This document shows, piece after piece, positions 59,126 through 64,000 of a stretch of DNA of 64,000 bases (within the stretch, counting starts at the first letter, position 1; each line of letters opens with the position of its first letter). A model generated the notes under the pieces. The model was given only the letters and a program-made list of their open reading frames with translations. It did no database searches and had not been told where the DNA came from. A program made the position numbers and the translations under genes. The DNA comes from Bacillus sp. EB600 (lineage in GTDB: Bacteria; Bacillota; Bacilli; Bacillales; Cytobacillaceae), in assembly GCF_024494385.1 (NCBI RefSeq), contig NZ_JAEVLT010000021.1:20455-84454 (forward strand), in the 5' to 3' direction.

Positions 59126-59426
59126 ATTGGGATTTAAACAACAGATCCAAAATTAAACGATTTTACAGAGAACTAAATCTTTGTAAGAAAACATAATCAA
59201 TTTGTGGTTTGTTCTGAAAGTAAGACGAGTTTCCAAGTGGATTAGACATTCTATAGCGGTGATACACACACCCTATAGAATGTTCCAGAAATTATTTGAA
59301 ACATAATATTGATGGCTTTTCCCGCAAGAGTTCAAAGGCATTAAAAAAGGAGTGCCTCCCCGAATTCTTGAAAATTGTAAGTGACCAAACGAACACAAAC
59401 AAGAATAGAAAAGAGGCTGACTCCTT

Positions 59427-59907
59427 TGTATATTATACCACAAGGAAGCCTGTTTAACATACAAGATTAATATGAATAAACGTTTTGGAAGCGGTTATTC
59501 ATACTTTACAAAGTCAGTTATCGAGCGCCGACATAACTTAATTACCCAGATATGATTGTGCACTGATTGCTCGTATTCAAGAAAGAATAATGATAATTAA
59601 AGATATAATCAAACGCTTTACTTAGAATTTTATATTTCGTTTGGATTGCGGCATTCTGTTTCCCAGTCACATTTCATCGCAATCATCCATTTCCCATCTT
59701 ACGTATAAATTAAGTGAATCCAATTCTCTCGAATTGACACAAGAATCTCTATTCCACCAAGCCATTCACGAAGGATTTGTTTGTGATGAAGCTGTAGACA
59801 TCGATGCAGCTCACTTTGAGTCCCGAGACCGTTCCACTCCACAAGAGAAAAAATCAAAGCGCGACCAAACAACGGGGACATTTATGTTCAGATCTATCAT
59901 AAGATAG
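59427..59907 (+). pseudogene. DDE transposase remnant
   Basis: A TTG at 59427 gives YIIPQGSLFNIQD and a stop, the N-terminus of an IS4-like transposase common in bacilli. After a large gap, LSESNSLELTQESLFHQAIH and VDIDAAHFESRDR match its first catalytic Asp region. The C-terminal catalytic part is absent. Bases 59241-59426 show no gene. Confidence 0.7.
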
Positions 59908-60061
59908 GCTTTTTTATACCCGTATGTGATTTGTAGGGGTTACTTTCAAAGGTTAAAGTCGGATTTAGACTCTGAGATTCACAAGGACAACAATACCACG
60001 TTACGTATATAAGAAGCATAATATAAGATTATTCCCAAAAAGGGGAAGGAGTCCTCTAACT

Positions 60062-60844
60062 GTGCACACTATAAATACCATGAGCTATGCAGATTTTGAT
60101 TTCCAGGTTGAAAATAAAACCGCCTCCTTGGAAGACATATTTCCCGGGTTCAATGAGAAAGATCGTATTGGAGTCGTGGTACGACAAGCTGGTGGAGGCA
60201 TGGGTGCAAGCGTTCTGCTCATGTCAGCGTTAACACGATTCTACGACTTTCATCGTCCTCTGTTGAGTGACGATCCTGGTAAGCTGAGAATCTATCCTGA
60301 ATTCTTCGTCTTCCATGTAGGACAAAGCCACATGAACCATTCTTGGATGGATGTTTGGCCACCACACAAGGAAGTTTTGGTCGAGGACGACCCGGAGCAG
60401 ATATTAGAGGCGATTAATGATCGTGGCATAACACGCCTGCTCGTCGAGGATATGGTACCTGTATCTCCGACGTTCTTAAGGGAGACCATTAGTAGTGCCC
60501 AATACCGTATCGTTAGTGCTTTGGCATATTCTCCTACTGGACGTGTTAATCAGGCTGATATAACAATAATGAGCTGTTCAGCTGCAGAAGATAATGTCCT
60601 GGACTCTTTGAATAGGTCGGACGAGCTGTCCGAAGAAGTAAAAGAGCAGTTACGGAGGGGACGCCAATCTCTTTATGTCGGCGGTCGTGTAACAGAGACT
60701 TATCGCCGGATTGAACTATCCGATGCCCTTCAGATGCTCACTCATACTACTGACCACGGAATTACTACACGTAGTTACATGGATATTCTAGGAAATAACC
60801 CAATATATACCACTAGTATTGAATCAAATAATTTAAAAATCTAA
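60062..60844 (+). CDS. Unrecognised 260-residue protein
   Basis: No family recognised. GTG start ten bases after GGGGAAGGAG; ATG 60080 is an alternative. The N-terminal part has a glycine-rich loop VVVRQAGGGMGASVLLMSAL that could bind a nucleotide or cofactor. The middle has HVGQSHMNHSWMDVWPPHKE and VLVEDDPEQILEAINDRGIT. It looks soluble. Codon use is visibly more G/C-rich at third positions (CGT, CTG, GTC, GAC) than the neighbours, pointing to transfer. It lies after a transposase remnant and 80 bases before a DMT transporter. Confidence 0.75.
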   Translation: MHTINTMSYADFDFQVENKTASLEDIFPGFNEKDRIGVVVRQAGGGMGASVLLMSALTRFYDFHRPLLSDDPGKLRIYPEFFVFHVGQSHMNHSWMDVWPPHKEVLVEDDPEQILEAINDRGITRLLVEDMVPVSPTFLRETISSAQYRIVSALAYSPTGRVNQADITIMSCSAAEDNVLDSLNRSDELSEEVKEQLRRGRQSLYVGGRVTETYRRIELSDALQMLTHTTDHGITTRSYMDILGNNPIYTTSIESNNLKI

Positions 60845-60924
60845 CTATTAAACTAAAATCTATTGAATGCATTTTTGGTAAATACAAGGGTAATGTTAGT
60901 AATTTGGAAAAGGGGTATATTAAA

Positions 60925-61938
60925 ATGTATGCAAAAAATATTAAAGATGCAAGGAAAGGTGTAAGCCAAGGGATTATTTCTGCAGCTTCCTGGGGAATAA
61001 ATACAGTGGTAATTGGTATCATATTAGAGAAAACACCTTATATAGATACTAAACAAGCCATTTTACTCGCTCCATTTGTAAGCTCATTTATGCATGATTT
61101 TTTCTCTTCTCTATGGATGCTCTTATTTATGCTTGTGAAAGGTGAATTTAATCAAGTAGTAAAGTATTTAAAAACAAGGAACGGAAAAGTTATTGCTTTA
61201 GGGGCGGTGATTGGTGGACCTGTAGGGATGACATGCTATTTTCTTAGTGTTAAGTATATAGGCCCAATTTATACAGCAAGTATTACTTCAATATTCCCTG
61301 GGGTAGGTGCTTTACTTGCATTCATTTTTTTGAAGGAAAAAATGAACAGAAGAACTTGGTTTGGTGTTCTGTTAAGTATAATCGGAGTTGTTGTATTAGG
61401 GTATATGCCATCAGAGGCTAGCGCCAACCACAACTTTGTACTTGGTATATTGTTTGCTTTAGGTGGTGCTTTAGCATGGGGACTTGAAGGAGTGATCTGT
61501 GCTTGGGGAATGAAAGGTGAGGATGCTGATCCTTTTCAGGCAGTTACCATAAGACAGACAACATCTGCACTGTGCTATGCAGTAATAATAACACCATTTA
61601 TTCATGGATATTCGTTAACCTTTGAAGTCTTGTCATCTACGGTAGTATGGTTAACAGTTATATCAGCTTTACTTGGATCCATTTGTTATGCTCTATACTA
61701 TAAATCAATTCATTTAATCGGTGCTGCTAGAGGTACATCACTTAACATTACTTATGCCGCTTTTGCTATTGTCATCCAAGTAGCATTTTTGGGAACGCCA
61801 GTTAGCCTTCAGCTTGTAATAGGCACGTTGGTAGTACTTTATGGTTCTATCCTTGTATCAGGAAACCTTAAAGAGTTAATTCATATATCCGATGATTTTG
61901 ATAATAATGAGGTAGAAGCATCAGAAATATCAGGGTGA
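60925..61938 (+). CDS. DMT-superfamily EamA transporter
   Basis: A 337-residue inner-membrane protein with ten predicted helices in two EamA repeats (GVSQGIISAASWGINTVVIG; VLGILFALGGALAWGLEGVI). Such proteins export or import small metabolites. AAAAGGGG precedes ATG 60925. It is the second gene after the unrecognised protein and may be co-transcribed with it; unlike that gene, its codon use is AT-rich like the genome. A terminator follows about 150 bases later. Confidence 0.88.
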   Translation: MYAKNIKDARKGVSQGIISAASWGINTVVIGIILEKTPYIDTKQAILLAPFVSSFMHDFFSSLWMLLFMLVKGEFNQVVKYLKTRNGKVIALGAVIGGPVGMTCYFLSVKYIGPIYTASITSIFPGVGALLAFIFLKEKMNRRTWFGVLLSIIGVVVLGYMPSEASANHNFVLGILFALGGALAWGLEGVICAWGMKGEDADPFQAVTIRQTTSALCYAVIITPFIHGYSLTFEVLSSTVVWLTVISALLGSICYALYYKSIHLIGAARGTSLNITYAAFAIVIQVAFLGTPVSLQLVIGTLVVLYGSILVSGNLKELIHISDDFDNNEVEASEISG

Positions 61939-62084
61939 TTTGATACTCCACAGCTAAAGATGATAGGATAGGCGAAGAATTATATTTTGTATCGCTGACG
62001 TGCAAAATTGCGGTGACCTATCTATCACCCCGTATTCAGTGCATATATTTGATACGATATTCTTTCTGTTATCTAGTTAAAACA

Positions 62085-62132
62085 AAAAGCCGATTTTTCC
62101 TACGATTATGGAAGGAAGAATCGGCTTTTGTT
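62085..62132. terminator. Terminator after the DMT transporter
   Basis: AAAAGCCGATTTTTCC pairs with GGAAGAATCGGCTTTT with one mismatch, T- and A-runs on both sides. It probably works in both directions. Confidence 0.85.
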
Positions 62133-64000
62133 CGTTTATTTTGCTATCGCTATCCGAGAGTGGAGCTTGTTGGTGTAATGTAAATCAGGCTCTTTCTTAA
62201 AAAGAGGACGGTTCATCACTCGCAGAATCTTTGTTTCTAATGATTAACAAGGGAACGAACCCGTATCCCTGATCTAACGAATGCTAAAGTCGGAGGAATA
62301 AAATTTGGTGATTATGATTTTCTTCTTTTTCTTCCCATTTTGTGAGTTTTTGATATCGGTGAAATCAGTTAATTACCCAAACGGTTCTTCCTCAGAATCA
62401 AAAGGACACTCGTCAAGCACATCTTCTTCATCAAGTTATTCCTATACAGCACGTAATTTTCAAATATTTACATAGAGGCAAGATTAATGAATGGCCAGAC
62501 AGTATAATGATATTCTGCTTTCGATCATTAGTTTGATAGGCAATGACGGTTTCTATTTGCTCCCTTTAGTTTGTAATGAATGAAATAATTACTTTTTGTT
62601 AAGGTTCGATTTAATGTAAATCTATTTGTTACGAATCAATTTTTTAGAAAAGAGCTGTTAGCATATTGTCCTAAAGAGATACCAGTGTATGAAGAAGATG
62701 ATTGGAATAAAATTAGATTTCTTTTGTGCTAATCGAGTGGAGTAAGTTGAAGGAAAGAAATTTTTGGGGAGGATGTAGCAATGTAAAGAAAAAATAGTTT
62801 GTTTGTAGCAGAGTTAACCTTTCTTTACTCAATAATGTAAGATTATATATTTTTGCTATTTTATATGTTTGTCATTTTAACTGTTCATAAAAGTACACTT
62901 TTACGAACGGGTTGTATTTGTTCAAAACAGCACTGTAACATATAGCGCTAATCTAGATAAATCATGGATATGTAAATTGGAACTTTAATTAATAAATAAG
63001 TAACTTTGCAAAAAAAATAAGGGCACGAAGATATGCGCCTCTACGGAATTAACTGGTTGAAGGTCAGTATTTGTAATTATATTATGGCAAACGAAATATT
63101 AATCTTGGATATTAGCCTATTAGATGAAATTATTTGAGCAAGGCATTTTATGGAGGAAATTAAGAAAGGTGATTATTGCCTTGCTCTCATATAAGCTTGC
63201 TCTATTAGTATGATATTTAATACAGGATATGGCTAATGTCTAGTTGGTCTCAATATTATGAGATAAAACAAAAAGAGTTGCCCTGGATAGCAACTGATTA
63301 AGAACGATTTTTTCTCTTCCGAATTGCAACTAAACTCCATACGTAAACAGTACCGAGAAAACTGTAAGGAGGGAGGAAAATTATCACTCTTTTTGTTTTT
63401 TATATATTTTCCCTAACAATATGGTGAGGGTCCTATAGAATCTGTGAATTCATCAAGATGAATTTATATCATACTTAGATCGTAGATTTTTGCCTAATAT
63501 TGCTGCCGCTAAGGCATTTTCTACAGGTGAAAAAAATAAACCGGCACTATTAAATTGATTTAGTAGCGCCGATAGCTCTAGTGATAACATTAAATTCGGC
63601 CGTCAGATCAATATTAATATGATGTATTTAATAACAATGTCGATATAGAAAACAAATATAAAGATAACATAATAAATATGATATACAAATAATTTATCAT
63701 ATATGTTGCTATATATTTTAAAGACATAATAAAAAGTGGGATCATCTTTAACAACTAATCTGATTTTTTTATAATTAATACACAACGAACTAGAGGCTAT
63801 ACATAAACAAGATAAATACGTTAAAATGCGTATTTTCAGTATCCTGGAATTTAAACAAATTTACCATATAATTTTTAAAATACTGGTGGCATGATTTTTA
63901 TATCGCAACCCTTCTTAGATAAGAGATTAACCATTTCCCTGGTTATTAATAAATCAATTGTGGGGCTTATGGTTAAATCAAGGAAAGAGCTAAGGTTGAA
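62133..64000. other. Gene-free end of the window
   Basis: Almost 1.9 kb of AT-rich DNA with stops in all frames. A frame at 63603-63785 (minus) is low-complexity and lacks a ribosome site. A few phrases read like old coding sequence, but I cannot assign any. I see no RNA gene or repeat array. Confidence 0.55.

Larger units (their letters stand above)
58060..59240 (+). repeat. Tandem duplication carrying the cupin genes
   Basis: Segments 58060-58620 and 58690-59240 align along their length, with coding parts more alike than the flanks after the stop. That pattern suggests selection or gene conversion acting on the coding region. Confidence 0.8.

Noticed and set aside
59273..59464. Minus-strand 63-residue frame
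   Set aside because: Antisense to the N-terminus of the transposase remnant; no start signal.
63603..63785. Minus-strand 60-residue frame rich in Ile, Tyr and Phe
   Set aside because: Low-complexity product of AT-rich DNA with no ribosome site.
62133..64000. Search for tRNA, rRNA or riboswitch signatures in the window, especially this empty end
   Set aside because: No cloverleaf, conserved rRNA core or known riboswitch core could be recognised by eye.

Overview
The window is AT-rich DNA from an endospore-forming Bacillaceae chromosome. The evidence is strong GGAGG-type ribosome binding sites, frequent TTG/GTG starts, an HBsu-like HU protein, a Spo0E-type phosphatase, an orphan GerAB germination permease, sigma-54/RocR-type arginine catabolism and HxlR-controlled ribulose monophosphate (RuMP) genes. 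The RuMP content (two hps, one phi, two hxlR, plus pgi and gnd) suggests a species that detoxifies or uses formaldehyde. I cannot name the species.

Layout. 1-9.1 kb: end of an amino-acid permease, pgi, a broken gnd copy, intact gnd, a hemA, a PerR-like Fur regulator, a spo0E-like gene and a class II aldolase paralogue with a changed zinc site. 9.4-12.7 kb: hxlR copy 1 behind two tandem 45-nt operator-like boxes, then a nitrilase/GNAT/GNAT operon. 12.9-21.7 kb: mobile debris (IS3 remnants, an IS605-type TnpB remnant, transposase fragments, a repeated segment carrying an unrecognised 336-aa protein), with a HAD phosphatase, hup and an Mrr-like gene among it. 22-24 kb: a small redox cluster (OsmC, atypical response regulator, TlpA-like thioredoxin). 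24.3-43.5 kb: an arginine/ornithine catabolic island present twice, once as wreckage (sigma-54 activator, rocA-rocD fusion, amidohydrolase, M20 peptidase split by a TnpB element) and once largely intact (sigma-54 activator, rocA, rocD, rocG, MFS transporter, M20 amidohydrolases). 43.8-51.4 kb: a frameshifted resolvase, the second copy of the 336-aa gene segment, gerAB, GntR/EmrE and MerR remnants. 52.1-59.1 kb: the RuMP region (phi-hps1, hxlR copy 2, an acyl-CoA dehydrogenase-like flavoprotein, hps2 and two tandem cupin genes encoding the same protein). 59.4-62 kb: a transposase remnant, an unrecognised 260-aa protein and a DMT transporter. 62.1-64 kb shows no supportable gene.

How the genes work together. 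Hps condenses formaldehyde with ribulose 5-phosphate and Phi isomerises the product to fructose 6-phosphate. Pgi and Gnd can close the dissimilatory cycle; zwf is not in the window. The most useful new observation is a 45-nt element found five times: twice before hxlR1, once before hxlR2 and once before each hps. It lies exactly 20 bp upstream of a TATAAT box at both hps genes, in opposite orientation relative to the gene compared with the hxlR genes. It is a strong candidate for the HxlR operator of a split formaldehyde regulon. A second network is the RocR/sigma-54 arginine regulon, with three -24/-12 promoters visible. Many reading frames are broken by single-base indels or stops. This is either genome decay after duplication and IS activity or, for some genes, sequencing error.
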